A stretch of DNA of 64,000 bases from Onthovicinus sp900555545 (GCA_949296915.1 CASFPX010000010.1:49080-113079), one strand, 5' to 3'. Shown: positions 43,169 through 51,780, counted from the first letter of the stretch. Numbers and translations are program-made. The notes: generated from the sequence alone by a model not told the origin.

Positions 43169-43347
43169 AATCACACCTCCCATCGGTAAACCATATGTAA
43201 AACCGCACCGCCTCTTGCCTGTCCCCCCGGCGAACCCCCAATCATACCAGCAAAGATTTTTTTATAAAATAAAAAGAAGGCCGGGTCACAGACCCAACCT
43301 TTTCTATCTACTGCTTCGGGCAATCCCATTTGCCCCTTACATTTTCT

Positions 43348-43376
43348 ATTATAGAACATTTGTTTTATTTTGACAA
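43348..43376 (-). promoter_or_regulatory. Strong sigmaA promoter driving the tail module
   Basis: Minus-strand TTGTCA (43376-43371), a 17-base spacer and perfect TATAAT (43353-43348), reading into the tail genes. An open frame starting at 43359 begins inside this promoter and so is not a gene. Confidence 0.75.
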
Positions 43377-43424
43377 GTGTTTTTTTAATTTTTCTTTTTA
43401 ATTTTACTGCATGGAGGGGCGCCT

Positions 43425-44816
43425 ATGAAAATTGCAGCTGCCTATATCCGCGTCAGCACGGAGGATCAACTGGAGTACAGCCCCGACAGCCAGCTTAAAC
43501 TGATCCGGGAATATGCCCGCTCCCACGGGTTCCGCCTACCGGATCCCCTGATCTTTCGGGAGGCCGACGGCGTGAGTGGCCGGTCGGTTAAAAAACGCCC
43601 GCAGTTCCAGCGAATGATCGCCGCTGCACGCACCCCCGAAAATAAAATTGAAGCCATCCTCGTATGGAAATTCTCCCGTTTTGCCCGGAATCAGGAGGAG
43701 AGCATTGTCTATAAATCCCTCCTGCGGCGCGAGCGGGGCATACCCGTGATCAGCGTTTCGGAACCCATTGACCCGTCCAATGAATTTGGCACCCTGATTG
43801 AGCGCATCATTGAATGGATGGACGGCTATTACTCCACCCGTCTGGCCGGTGAGGTGCGCCGCGGTATGGCGGAACGATTCAGCCACGGGGAACCCGTCTC
43901 CATCGCCCCATTTGGATACCGATTGGAGGGCGGCCGGCTCATCATTGACCCAGCAAAGGCCGGGACCGTACGATCCATCTTTAACCGCTTTGTGAACGGC
44001 GCCGGATATCGAACCATCGCCCGCCAACTAAACGATTTGGGCATTCCAACCAACAACGGCGGCCTGTGGGAGGACCGTGCCATCGAATACATCCTGCGCA
44101 ATCCTGCCTATACCGGAAAACTGCGTTGGAATCCAACCGGCAAAACCGGCCGTCAATTTGCCGATCCGGCCGTTCAGCTCTCAGAGGGGCGTCATCAACC
44201 CATCATCCCGCAGCCCTTATGGCAGCAGGCACAGGAACGAATCGCCGCCTGTGAGGAAATTCATGAGAGGGAAAGAAGGCGCTCAAATGCCTCTCTGCTT
44301 CAGGGGCTCCTCCGATGCAGCGCCTGTGGCAAGGCAATGACCGTTTCCGGCGCCGGATACCAGTGTACCGCATACATCCACGGTAAATGCCGGATTTCTC
44401 ACTACGTCTCCAAAGGCAAATTAGAGCAGACTGTCTTGTGCGCTGTGCATAAAGATCTGACGGGACTCCGCCTGTCCATCCCCCACAGGGATCCCCCGGC
44501 TTATTCAGAAAAGGATTTAATAGCCTGCCAGATACGTGCATCACGCGCTAAACTGATTCGGATCCGATCCGCTTACGAAAATGGGGTTGACTCTTTGGAA
44601 GAGTACTGTTCTAATAAAAAGCGAATCGAGCAGCAAATCAAAATACTGGAAAACCAGGCTGCTCATCTGCCCGAAGCCCACCCCCTACCGGAAACTCGAA
44701 AAGCGCCGTCCGGCACGCTTCCCTGTGCCGCCCAGAATCAACTTTTGCGCCTATTTATTCATCACATTGTCGTGGATCGCAGGCAGTCGGCCATTGAAAT
44801 TTTTTATTCCGTCTGA
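43425..44816 (+). CDS. Large serine recombinase of element 1 (integrase/excisionase)
   Basis: 463 residues. Catalytic domain with nucleophile serine in AAYIRVSTEDQ (S11), KFSRFARNQEES and the recombinase domain FGYRLEGGRLIIDP ... GYRTIARQLNDLGIPT. A zinc ribbon (LLRCSACGKAMTV and later CRISHYVSKG) and a short coiled coil follow. It catalyses attP x attB integration; excision needs a directionality factor. ATG 43425 with GGAGG at 8 bases. Its stop codon (44814-44816) overlaps the outer arm of the attachment site, the usual integrase-next-to-att layout. Same strand as cotJC. Confidence 0.93.
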   Translation: MKIAAAYIRVSTEDQLEYSPDSQLKLIREYARSHGFRLPDPLIFREADGVSGRSVKKRPQFQRMIAAARTPENKIEAILVWKFSRFARNQEESIVYKSLLRRERGIPVISVSEPIDPSNEFGTLIERIIEWMDGYYSTRLAGEVRRGMAERFSHGEPVSIAPFGYRLEGGRLIIDPAKAGTVRSIFNRFVNGAGYRTIARQLNDLGIPTNNGGLWEDRAIEYILRNPAYTGKLRWNPTGKTGRQFADPAVQLSEGRHQPIIPQPLWQQAQERIAACEEIHERERRRSNASLLQGLLRCSACGKAMTVSGAGYQCTAYIHGKCRISHYVSKGKLEQTVLCAVHKDLTGLRLSIPHRDPPAYSEKDLIACQIRASRAKLIRIRSAYENGVDSLEEYCSNKKRIEQQIKILENQAAHLPEAHPLPETRKAPSGTLPCAAQNQLLRLFIHHIVVDRRQSAIEIFYSV

Positions 44817-44864
44817 TTATCACGCGCCGCCATATGGTGGACCGGATGGGGAACTGGGCGCCTC
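44815..44864 (+). other. attR of element 1
   Basis: The inner half GATTATCAC-gcgccg-CCATATGGT (44815-44838) mirrors the attL inner half. The core dinucleotide GG is at 44839-44840, and the outer half is cotJC codon sequence. Confidence 0.85.
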
Positions 44865-44943
44865 GCTCCGCTACCTTAGCCAGCGCTTCTCCATGCCCTA
44901 TCCCGAATTAAAGGGGCTGTTGACCGATATTGGCACGGAAGAA
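44845..44943 (+). CDS. cotJC: cotJC segment 2 of 3 (codons 33-65)
   Basis: Thirty-three codons, DGELGASLRYLSQRF ... LLTDIGTEE, matching CotJC between its first conserved Glu (E35) and the TEE of the metal-binding helix (E65). It is an orphan 99-base island between the two elements, with no start of its own. It joins segment 1 at GGTGGACCG and segment 3 at GAA in the same frame. Confidence 0.93.
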
Positions 44944-44961
44944 TACGCACAGCGATGTTAT
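44921..44961 (+). other. attL of element 2
   Basis: cotJC sequence to the left, core GA at 44941-44942, inner arm GCACAGCGATGTTAT at 44947-44961. The arm is a perfect inverse of the attR inner arm. Confidence 0.87.
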
Positions 44962-45103
44962 AAATTGACAATTTTACATTTTTTTACAACTCCCGAAACC
45001 CTACTAAAATCAACGAAAATTCAACCATCCTGTTGAAAGACCATTTCCATATGTGCAGACTATATGCGTCCCATAAGATATCAATAGCGCAAAATTTGGT
45101 CTC

Positions 45104-46702
45104 CTAAGAATACTTTTCCGGTATTTTTGGATATAGTTCTATCACAAAATCGGTAGGGTCGCTATCCTTTTTGAGCGCTTTTTTCGTTTTTGTATAGACT
45201 GCCTTTTCTAAGATAACTTTCAACATGTTGTTTCGGTCTTCAATATCGTCGGTTAAATAATAGGTATCTAAAACATACTGTACACGCGGGATATATTGCT
45301 CTCGGGTATCTTGTTCAGCCTTGGCTCTTTTTAAAAGTGCCTGTTGCTGTTCTAAAATCTCTCTTTTGCTTTTAATCTCGTCAGTTGCTATTTTGGAACG
45401 TTCAAAATAGATTTCTTTTGTGTAAATCCCCTGCTCAAAATAGTTACATACATTTTCCAGTTTGGTTTCTGCCTTTTGCAGTTCTGTTTCTGTCTTTCTT
45501 ATATTCTTTTCCATCGTTTTAATATAGTCTATCGCCTCCTTATTTGTTGTTGAAAAATCTATTGTGTTCTTTCCTAACCATATTTCAAGCGCTTGAATTA
45601 TTTTTTTCTCGACAATACTCAATTTTGAGCTGATATTGTCACATTCGGCATTTGTACAAATTAATCCGGGTTCTTTACCGTCTCTATAAGGTCGCCTCTG
45701 CATAAGAGAACCACATTTTCCACACACAACAAGTCCTGCAAGCGGATTTTGTAGAGCATTTCTATGCGGTGTTTTAGGTGCGTTCTGTTTTCTACGTTCT
45801 TGTGTTCTATTCCATGTAACCAAGTCAATGAGTGGAATATGTAACCCGTCCGCAATGATAACATCGTTAACGTCCATATTGCGCGGTCTTGACACGGTAA
45901 TGACACCTTTTTTTGAAGTTTTAACTTGTTTTCGCGCTCTCCAACGGATTTTTCCTATATATACGGGATTACTTAATATGTCTTTAATTGCGGGCGTCCC
46001 CCATTTTTCCACTTTACGTGGTTTCAAATTCAAGAAATTCAATTTTTTAGCAATTTGGTTATATGATGCCATTTTATTGGCATACATATCAAAAATAATT
46101 TTTACCGTTTCCGCCTCTACTGGGTTAGGTACTAAAATAAACCCTTTGTCGCCCTTTAGCTTTTGTCTGTCATATCCAAAAGGCGGAACATTGCCAACAT
46201 ATTTCCCCTCATTAACGGAGGCAATCCTACCATTGTTCAGCCTTTGATTTATTTTTTTATACTCACGCCTTGCCATAAAAAGACCAAACTCAAAATACTC
46301 CTCATCGTCCTCATTAACCGGGTCATAAATTTTTAAAGGGGTAATAATAAGGGTATCGCTGAATTTGAAAATCTGTGCGACAAGTCCTTGGTCCATTGTG
46401 TCGCCACGTGCTAAACGTTCCACTTCAACAGTCAGAACGCCATCCCATAAACCGTTTTCAACTTCGGATAAAACTTGCTGAATAACAGGACGTGAAGCAA
46501 TGCTTTCCCCTGATACGATTTCCTTATAAATAGCGTTTTGGGGTATCACGATATTTAAACGATTTGCCAACGAAAACAGCATATTTTCATGTCGTTTTAG
46601 GGTTTCGCCCTGTCCGTGACGTTCTGCCTCCATATCTTTTCTTGATTTTCTTAAATACATACAATATCTTCCCAATGGGTTAATTCTGGCGCCATGGTTC
46701 AT
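45104..46702 (-). CDS. Large serine recombinase of element 2 (TnpX-like)
   Basis: 532 residues. Catalytic region GRYCMYLRKSRKD (S20), GVLTVEVERLARGD, recombinase domain PFGYDRQKLKGDKGFILVPN, zinc ribbon VVCGKCGSLM ... CTNAECDN, and a long coiled coil (residues about 390-470). It lies next to attL2 and is the likely integrase/excisionase of the element. The frame before the catalytic core could start at the ATG at 46702, with AGGAG upstream. Unrelated in detail to the element 1 recombinase, so the two elements are independent insertions. Confidence 0.92.
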   Translation of the reverse strand: MNHGARINPLGRYCMYLRKSRKDMEAERHGQGETLKRHENMLFSLANRLNIVIPQNAIYKEIVSGESIASRPVIQQVLSEVENGLWDGVLTVEVERLARGDTMDQGLVAQIFKFSDTLIITPLKIYDPVNEDDEEYFEFGLFMARREYKKINQRLNNGRIASVNEGKYVGNVPPFGYDRQKLKGDKGFILVPNPVEAETVKIIFDMYANKMASYNQIAKKLNFLNLKPRKVEKWGTPAIKDILSNPVYIGKIRWRARKQVKTSKKGVITVSRPRNMDVNDVIIADGLHIPLIDLVTWNRTQERRKQNAPKTPHRNALQNPLAGLVVCGKCGSLMQRRPYRDGKEPGLICTNAECDNISSKLSIVEKKIIQALEIWLGKNTIDFSTTNKEAIDYIKTMEKNIRKTETELQKAETKLENVCNYFEQGIYTKEIYFERSKIATDEIKSKREILEQQQALLKRAKAEQDTREQYIPRVQYVLDTYYLTDDIEDRNNMLKVILEKAVYTKTKKALKKDSDPTDFVIELYPKIPEKYS

Positions 46703-46848
46703 AGCTTATTAGCTCCTTTCATAATTATAATATTCTTTCATATATAGGTCATATTCCTTTAGCTTGTATTCATCATGTCTGAATCCCTCCAAAAATTAAA
46801 TTTGGCGTCTGTCCGCTTAGCGGTGCCATCAACCGTTAATCATGCAAA

Positions 46849-46920
46849 AAGGAACAAAGGGGAATTTGTCAAGGACGCGGAGCGTTCATTTTATCCTTGA
46901 CAAAGTTTCCTTTGTTCCTT
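46849..46920. repeat. Long 27-base inverted repeat
   Basis: Arms 46849-46875 and 46894-46920 share AAGGAACAAAGG and TTGTCAAGGA as inverted copies with three G-U pairs and one mismatch between; the loop is 18 bases. It sits between the recombinase start and the M48 gene end. There is no T-run; it could be a transfer or replication structure or a transcript stabiliser. Confidence 0.6.
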
Positions 46921-46976
46921 ACACTTCACAAACGGTTATGGCTACCCATACCCAAACGCATATTTTATCCAACACA

Positions 46977-47011
46977 AAAAAACGGTTACAAACTGGCTGT
47001 AACCGTTTTTT
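46977..47011. terminator. Bidirectional terminator
   Basis: AACGGTTACA/TGTAACCGTT with A-run before and T-run after, downstream of the M48 gene. Confidence 0.85.
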
Positions 47012-47061
47012 CTCTGTTGGACATATTTGTTTCGTAAGGGGTATGGGCTTTGTATGTATGG

Positions 47062-47928
47062 CTATTCTTTTTCATTTAAGGCGTTTTCCAACGTCATAAT
47101 TCGCTTTGATATTCTCGGATGGCTTGCAAGCATCCGGGAAACAAGCTTGGAGTCCTCGCCCAACGACATTTTTTGAAGCAGGTATAAAGCGCTTATCAAA
47201 TCTTCGCCATATCCGTTTTTGTGGGCAAATCTGTCCGCCACATATTCCCCACTCCGGTTATTGACTGCAAAAGCAAGATTGAACAGGAACGTAAATGCAA
47301 AAATGATAATTTCAAAAAACAGCTTGCCGAGTGTCGAGACAAGGGCAAAAAAGGCGTTGACCGTGTTTTTCTTGTATGGGTCATTTATCATGTCAAACAG
47401 CCAATAGCAAACCCGCGCTATCAGCACAAACACGGATAGAAAGCCGTTGCCGACAATAGCAAAGGTTTTGACGGTGGTATGCCCATAGTAGATATGGGCG
47501 AATTCATGAAACAATACCCCTTTTAGTTCTTCCTCGGAAAAGGTGGAAATTGCCCCCTTTGTAACGGCTACGGTATGCGTATTGATTGCACACGCATTGA
47601 CCGCCATTGTGTCTTGAATGAATAGTTTGACTTTGGGAAGTCCTGGGAAGTTTTCTTTTGCGGTGTTGTAGGCGTCGTCAAATAAGGGGAAAAGATAGTC
47701 TTTTTCTTCCCTTGTCTCCACCGGGCGTACATTGTTAATCACACGCATGAGCCACTCGCCAACGGGAGACAAGGCGGTAAAAATTGAAATGATATAGAAC
47801 AGGAAGCAAAAGAAGAACGACCACCACCGCCCGCCTAAGAGAAAGCCGGACAGAATGAAATACAAAAAAGAACAGATTAAATAAAGGTAGTTGGATTTGA
47901 AAAATAATAACAACCGGTCGCTATCCAT
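47062..47928 (-). CDS. M48-family membrane zinc metallopeptidase
   Basis: 288 residues. Zinc motif HEFAH at 141-145 (GVLFHEFAHIYYGH). Two N-terminal membrane helices (residues about 14-55) and a second hydrophobic pair after the active site match the HtpX/Ste24-like topology. VNACAINTHTVAVTKGAI is the conserved lead-in. Start ATG 47928 with AAGGAG at 7 bases. Accessory genes of this type occur on mobile elements; substrate unknown. Same operon direction as the coupling protein. Confidence 0.85.
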   Translation of the reverse strand: MDSDRLLLFFKSNYLYLICSFLYFILSGFLLGGRWWSFFFCFLFYIISIFTALSPVGEWLMRVINNVRPVETREEKDYLFPLFDDAYNTAKENFPGLPKVKLFIQDTMAVNACAINTHTVAVTKGAISTFSEEELKGVLFHEFAHIYYGHTTVKTFAIVGNGFLSVFVLIARVCYWLFDMINDPYKKNTVNAFFALVSTLGKLFFEIIIFAFTFLFNLAFAVNNRSGEYVADRFAHKNGYGEDLISALYLLQKMSLGEDSKLVSRMLASHPRISKRIMTLENALNEKE

Positions 47929-47947
47929 TAAAACGCTCCTTTCCCAT

Positions 47948-49339
47948 TTAAAACGGCTTACATATGTCTATCTTACAGTGCGCGTTATAGTCTCTTGATA
48001 GAAACACCCCCTTCCCGGTTGGCAGGCTCTTAATGTCGTCCGGATGGTATAAGAATTCACGCACCCTTCGTGCAGAACCAAGCCCGGTAGCTGCGGTGGT
48101 ACGGTGCTGTTGCTCTAACTGATAGGTCACGTCAATGGTTGCTTTCGTCCCCAATATATTCGCCCATGCTTCCGCGTTCTTTGCGCTGTTCTGCCTCATA
48201 ACAAGGTAGTTATTGCAGTTTTCAATGATTTGTTCTTTGAAGTTTTCGTTCACAGCGAAATCCAGGTCGGATAGGCTCTGCGTGGCTAATACCGCCGTTA
48301 TATTTGCGCTCCTGCTCTTGTTGACAAGGTCGGTTAAAACCGGGGAAGCATAGGTATTGATTTCGTCCAGAACGAAAAAGGCGCGTTCCATATTCGAGTT
48401 AAAGCACTTGCTGACCGCCTGTTTTGCGTCAATTAAAAGCAGTCGTCCGAAAGCCGGGGTCAATTCGGGATATAACAAAGGATTTAAAACAAAGAGAATG
48501 ACCGCATTTTCCTGTATTGCCGAATAAATGTTGATACCACCATCTGAAAAGATACTTCCCGCCTCACTTTCGGCAATAGTCAAAAAGCGTGCCGCCGCGC
48601 TCTCTGCGATTTTCCCACAGGTCTTGATAATATCCAGATTGAATAAATGCTCCGTCTTGCTGATAACCTCACTTTTTAATAGCTTACTGCTAAGCAGTTG
48701 GAACTCTTCGCCGTTTAAGTATTGTATCAAAGTGTGGAATGAAAGCGGGATTTCTGCCTGATTTAAGCAGATGGCAAGCCTTTGCAAATAACGCTCCGTG
48801 TTGCTCTTGTAGTGTTCCTCGCTCCAATCGGTCATATTGATGAGCATATCTTTGCAGGCTGTCGGGCTGGCATTGCGGAACGGGTTGTATTTGTCCGACT
48901 GCTCCGGCTCGGATAGATTGATAATATATAGCCTTTTATTATGCTGACAGCATAATTTTTGACAAATGGAGAGCAAAGAGCCGGAGCCGATGTCGCCCTT
49001 GCCGTCCACTACAAGCAAGGGGAAATCTTCTTTGACTGCATGATAAACAAAGTTGGAGAGGGCGACCGTTTTTCCGCTTCCGGTTGTTCCGCAGATGAAT
49101 ACATGCTTGCAGTTGTCCGGGATATAGACCGGCTTGCGGTGGTTATAGCCAATCAATGTGGAATTTATTTTTTCTTCGTTGTTCAGCTTTATCTTTTGCT
49201 TTTTCATATGTACCCCTCGGAAGAATTTCCAAAAGTGAAAATGGCGGTTGATTTGATGGCTTTTCCAACTTTCAATCAAAATGACAGACAGCGGAAAGAG
49301 GCAAAGCAGGAACAGCGATAAAAAGCTGTGTTCCTGCAT
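47948..49339 (-). CDS. TraG/VirD4-like type IV coupling ATPase
   Basis: 463 residues. An N-terminal membrane helix (FLSLFLLCLFPLSVILIES), Walker A FICGTTGSGKT (81-91), Walker B FFVLDEINTYASPVL, and ATQSLSDL (sensor region) are typical of conjugation coupling proteins that bring a relaxosome to the secretion channel. Shorter than full VirD4, as in mobilizable elements. The start ATG 49339 lacks a clear ribosome site; a later start MKKQKIKLN at residue 45 would drop the membrane anchor. Confidence 0.85.
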   Translation of the reverse strand: MQEHSFLSLFLLCLFPLSVILIESWKSHQINRHFHFWKFFRGVHMKKQKIKLNNEEKINSTLIGYNHRKPVYIPDNCKHVFICGTTGSGKTVALSNFVYHAVKEDFPLLVVDGKGDIGSGSLLSICQKLCCQHNKRLYIINLSEPEQSDKYNPFRNASPTACKDMLINMTDWSEEHYKSNTERYLQRLAICLNQAEIPLSFHTLIQYLNGEEFQLLSSKLLKSEVISKTEHLFNLDIIKTCGKIAESAAARFLTIAESEAGSIFSDGGINIYSAIQENAVILFVLNPLLYPELTPAFGRLLLIDAKQAVSKCFNSNMERAFFVLDEINTYASPVLTDLVNKSRSANITAVLATQSLSDLDFAVNENFKEQIIENCNNYLVMRQNSAKNAEAWANILGTKATIDVTYQLEQQHRTTAATGLGSARRVREFLYHPDDIKSLPTGKGVFLSRDYNAHCKIDICKPF

Positions 49340-49362
49340 ACCGCTTAATGAAATTTAAGACT

Positions 49363-50022
49363 TCATTCATAGTGTTCTATCTCCTTCAATTCCAGTATTT
49401 CGATATCCGTATAGGAATTTTTTTCTTCCTGCAAAATAGCCGTAATTTTATGCTGTAGGGACGGCACAACCCATATTTGCAGGTCATAGTTCATAAAGTT
49501 GTCCTTGATGTTCCTTTTTAGGCGTTCTTTCGCCTTGAGCGAAAGCTCGACTTCGGCACAGATATTTTTACTTCCGTCTGTAAAGACTAAATCCGGTCTG
49601 TGTTTGCGGTTGGAAAAGCCGTCTAAACGATGCAATTCTTTTTCGGACAAGATATTTTCATAGGGGATGTTCAATTTTTCATGAAAATAGATGGCTGTAT
49701 TGACAACCGCTAAGTCGTGCCTGATTTGGTCTATACGGATTTTCTCTTTGTACTTTGGCGCTCCGATGAGCGCCTTTCCTTTTGGGGTCAAAAAATACAG
49801 GTACGGTACACCGTACAGTATTTTTTGACGTTCCATATATCCGGCGACCAGAAGTTTTTTTAATCTTCGGTCGCCGGTTTGTTCGCTTGAAAAGCCCGCC
49901 AATTTTGCTATCTGTCTGCCTGTTATTACTCGCCACCTGTCTATCTCTCTTAGTACCCTATAATCCCTCTCTACTAATCTAATCTTACTACTACTTACAC
50001 TCTCACTCACTAAACAACACAC
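49363..50022 (-). CDS. Replication-relaxation family protein
   Basis: 219 residues. An N-terminal winged helix (DYRVLREIDRWRVITGRQIAKL, GDRRLKKLLVAGYMER) followed by RIDQIRHDLAVVNTAIYFHE and a nuclease-like RPDLVFTDGSKNICAEVELS with a D-ExE pattern fit the Replic_Relax family, which accompanies coupling proteins on mobile elements. It may act as, or recruit, the relaxase. Start GTG 50022 or GTG 50010; the AGAGGGGG ribosome site lies inside the long inverted repeat at 50018-50230. Confidence 0.75.
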   Translation of the reverse strand: MCCLVSESVSSSKIRLVERDYRVLREIDRWRVITGRQIAKLAGFSSEQTGDRRLKKLLVAGYMERQKILYGVPYLYFLTPKGKALIGAPKYKEKIRIDQIRHDLAVVNTAIYFHEKLNIPYENILSEKELHRLDGFSNRKHRPDLVFTDGSKNICAEVELSLKAKERLKRNIKDNFMNYDLQIWVVPSLQHKITAILQEEKNSYTDIEILELKEIEHYE

Positions 50023-50230
50023 CCCCTCTTGCTATGGTATTTAATTATATTTATATATATTGAAATTACTTATTTAATTATATTGTGATGATGTATTTAA
50101 TATACATGAAGTGATGGCGGGGTCTCGCGTCGGTTTTGAGGCGAGACCCCGCCATCACGATGGAAAAAACAAGGAATTTCAAGGCTTTCCGGCGATAAAA
50201 TACCATAGCATAAAAAAGAGGGGGGTGTGT
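50018..50230. repeat. Nested inverted repeats, candidate transfer/replication origin
   Basis: The outer arms ACACACCCCCTCTT-GCTATGGTATTT (from 50018) and their inverse (50198-50230, with a six-base insertion) enclose a perfect 18-base GC-rich hairpin at 50111-50128/50141-50158 (GTGATGGCGGGGTCTCGC). The hairpin is strikingly GC-rich for this AT-rich element and lies just upstream of the replication-relaxation gene. Confidence 0.65.
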
Positions 50231-50257
50231 TTCTAATTCTTACACTTTTTGAGCATT

Positions 50258-50297
50258 AAAAAGAACTTGTCTATTTAATGTAGACAAGCTCTTTTTT
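50258..50297. terminator. Bidirectional terminator after the HTH gene
   Basis: AAAAGAaCTTGTCTA/TAGACAAGcTCTTTT with flanking A and T runs. Confidence 0.85.
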
Positions 50298-50308
50298 GAT
50301 GGAATTTA

Positions 50309-50791
50309 TCACACGATTTCATCTAAAATATCCGGGGGGATTTCAGTTAGTAATACATTTTTTGCCGTATTTCCAAAGAAGTCACAAAAAATATCTAATA
50401 TCCATTCGCCCGGTTGCCGAATATCCTGTTCAAGCTCTAAATAATCGGTCAAGGGGATACAAAACAGCCGTGCCATGTGGATAATTGTGAATTGATGATA
50501 CATTCTAAAAAGGCGTAATTTATCCCCAATAGTTAATGTACGCTCTATGCGATAGTGCTGGGGGTGTTTATCCATAAAGTCGTTGCAGTCTTTTGACGCT
50601 TCTATTCTTTCCTGTTCCGATATATCAAAAAATTCACGTAAAAATTTTTCTTCCTGTTCGTTAACAGACAAATAGTCTTTTTCACGTATTTCATAACTTT
50701 CAAAGCTCATTCGCATGATATATGCCATCTGCACCCGGCTCAAATTGTGCTTTTGCCGTATCTTCTTTAATTCTTGACTGCTTATGCTCAT
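50309..50791 (-). CDS. XRE-like helix-turn-helix regulator
   Basis: 160 residues from ATG 50791 (MSISSQELKKIRQKHNLSRV), with AAAGGGG at 8 bases. N-terminal HTH (LSRVQMAYIMRMSFESYEIRE) and a second similar region at about 90-130 (LRLFRMYHQFTIIHMARLFC, TDYLELEQDIRQPGEW), so probably a duplicated HTH. Likely regulates element 2 genes. A 20-base palindrome at 50863-50882 lies just upstream of its start and may be its operator. Confidence 0.75.
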   Translation of the reverse strand: MSISSQELKKIRQKHNLSRVQMAYIMRMSFESYEIREKDYLSVNEQEEKFLREFFDISEQERIEASKDCNDFMDKHPQHYRIERTLTIGDKLRLFRMYHQFTIIHMARLFCIPLTDYLELEQDIRQPGEWILDIFCDFFGNTAKNVLLTEIPPDILDEIV

Positions 50792-50860
50792 TTTTATAGC
50801 CCCTTTGAAGTATGTATATTTACGGTATTTCCACGCAAAATGAAAAAGCAAGGGCTATCG

Positions 50861-50878
50861 TTCGTAAAGTGTTTACTT
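50861..50878 (+). repeat. 18-base repeat, left copy, flanking the tyrosine recombinase gene
   Basis: TTCGTAAAGTGTTTACTT, part of palindrome CGTAAAGTGTTTACTTTACG. A perfect inverted copy lies at 51889-51906. Confidence 0.8.
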
Positions 50879-50886
50879 TACGGTTT

Positions 50887-51780
50887 TTATTTTTTAATTC
50901 GGGCAAGGGAATTGACCCCTTGCCTTTTTCTTGTTTCATCCGTTGAAATATATCGGTAAGTGGTTTTGATGTCTTTATGCCCTAATAATTCGGATAAGGT
51001 TTTAATATCCTTTGTGTTTTGGTAATAGTAGGTCGCAAATGCGTGTCTGATGGAATAGGCGTTTTTGCCCTGTATGCCGACCGCTTCATATATCCTGTTT
51101 AGCTTTTGCTCATAGGAACGGACTTCTATATATTTGCTGTCGCCTGTAAGCAAAAAAGCGTCCGGGGGTATTCCCTGATACAGATTATGGGCTATCAATA
51201 CAAGGTCATCTATTATTGGGATTGTTCGGACTGCCTGTTTACTCTTGGGCGTGTCGATAATGACCTTTGTTTTCTTTGTTGCGTTCGGGTCGAAGTTTTT
51301 AATCCTCTGCATAGTATCAGTTACATGAAAAGCCCTTGTTATTAAATCCGCGTTTCTTTTTCTGCTGGCACATAATTCCCCCGGTCTAATACCTGTATAC
51401 AGGTCAAGAAGAACCCCAAACGTGAAAAAATCCAAATGCGAAATACAATAGCTTTCTAAACGTTCCCAGTCCTGCAAGCTCAAACCGTTAATATCCGGGA
51501 TATAGAATGTAGGCTTATATATTTCAATGTCAATTCGGTTATATCTTAAAATCGCAGAAAACAGGGTTAATATATCATTGACTGTCTTTCTTGATAATTT
51601 AAAAAGCAATACCTTTGTAAAGTCAGTAATCGTCTGCTCGCTGATTTCCAATATCCCTTTAAAAAAAGGTTCAATGTATCTTTCAAAAATCCCGTAATAC
51701 GTGGAAATGGTGGATTGTTTCAGTCTTGCGGTTGCCCTTTGGGAATGGATATAGTTGAAAAACAAAGTTTCAATCTGCAT
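50887..51780 (-). CDS. Tyrosine recombinase (phage integrase family)
   Basis: 297 residues. An N-terminal SAM-like DNA-binding domain (LKQSTISTYYGIFERYIEPF) and a catalytic domain with Arg in LYTGIRPGELCA, the second Arg in AYSIRHAFATYY (Tyr in place of the usual first His of HxxR), LLGHKDIKTT, and the nucleophile in YRYIST. Start ATG 51780 with GGAGG. The element already has a serine recombinase for its att sites, so this enzyme probably acts elsewhere, possibly on the 18-base inverted repeats that flank it. Confidence 0.9.
   Translation of the reverse strand: MQIETLFFNYIHSQRATARLKQSTISTYYGIFERYIEPFFKGILEISEQTITDFTKVLLFKLSRKTVNDILTLFSAILRYNRIDIEIYKPTFYIPDINGLSLQDWERLESYCISHLDFFTFGVLLDLYTGIRPGELCASRKRNADLITRAFHVTDTMQRIKNFDPNATKKTKVIIDTPKSKQAVRTIPIIDDLVLIAHNLYQGIPPDAFLLTGDSKYIEVRSYEQKLNRIYEAVGIQGKNAYSIRHAFATYYYQNTKDIKTLSELLGHKDIKTTYRYISTDETRKRQGVNSLARIKK

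Larger units (their letters stand above)
33205..44840. mobile_element. Element 1: skin-like defective prophage inserted in cotJC
   Basis: About 11.6 kb between matching att sites. It holds two holin genes, baseplate, tail-fibre-type, distal tail, tape measure, Gp15-like, chaperone and tail tube genes, a Com-like zinc ribbon and a large serine recombinase next to attR. Terminase, portal, capsid, repressor and lysin genes are absent, so it cannot form phage alone. Intact att sites plus an intact integrase in an otherwise reduced prophage is the pattern of the sigK skin elements. Confidence 0.88.

Noticed and set aside
43171..43359. 62-codon minus-strand frame at the upstream end of the phage tail module
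   Set aside because: Its start codon lies between the -35 and -10 of a consensus promoter reading in the same direction, so the start would not be transcribed.
50111..50158. GC-rich perfect hairpin as a simple terminator
   Set aside because: No T-run follows on either strand and the nearest genes have their own terminators.
46849..50230. CRISPR-like repeats in the inverted-repeat-rich parts of element 2
   Set aside because: Each structure occurs once as an inverted pair; there are no regularly spaced direct repeats and no cas genes.
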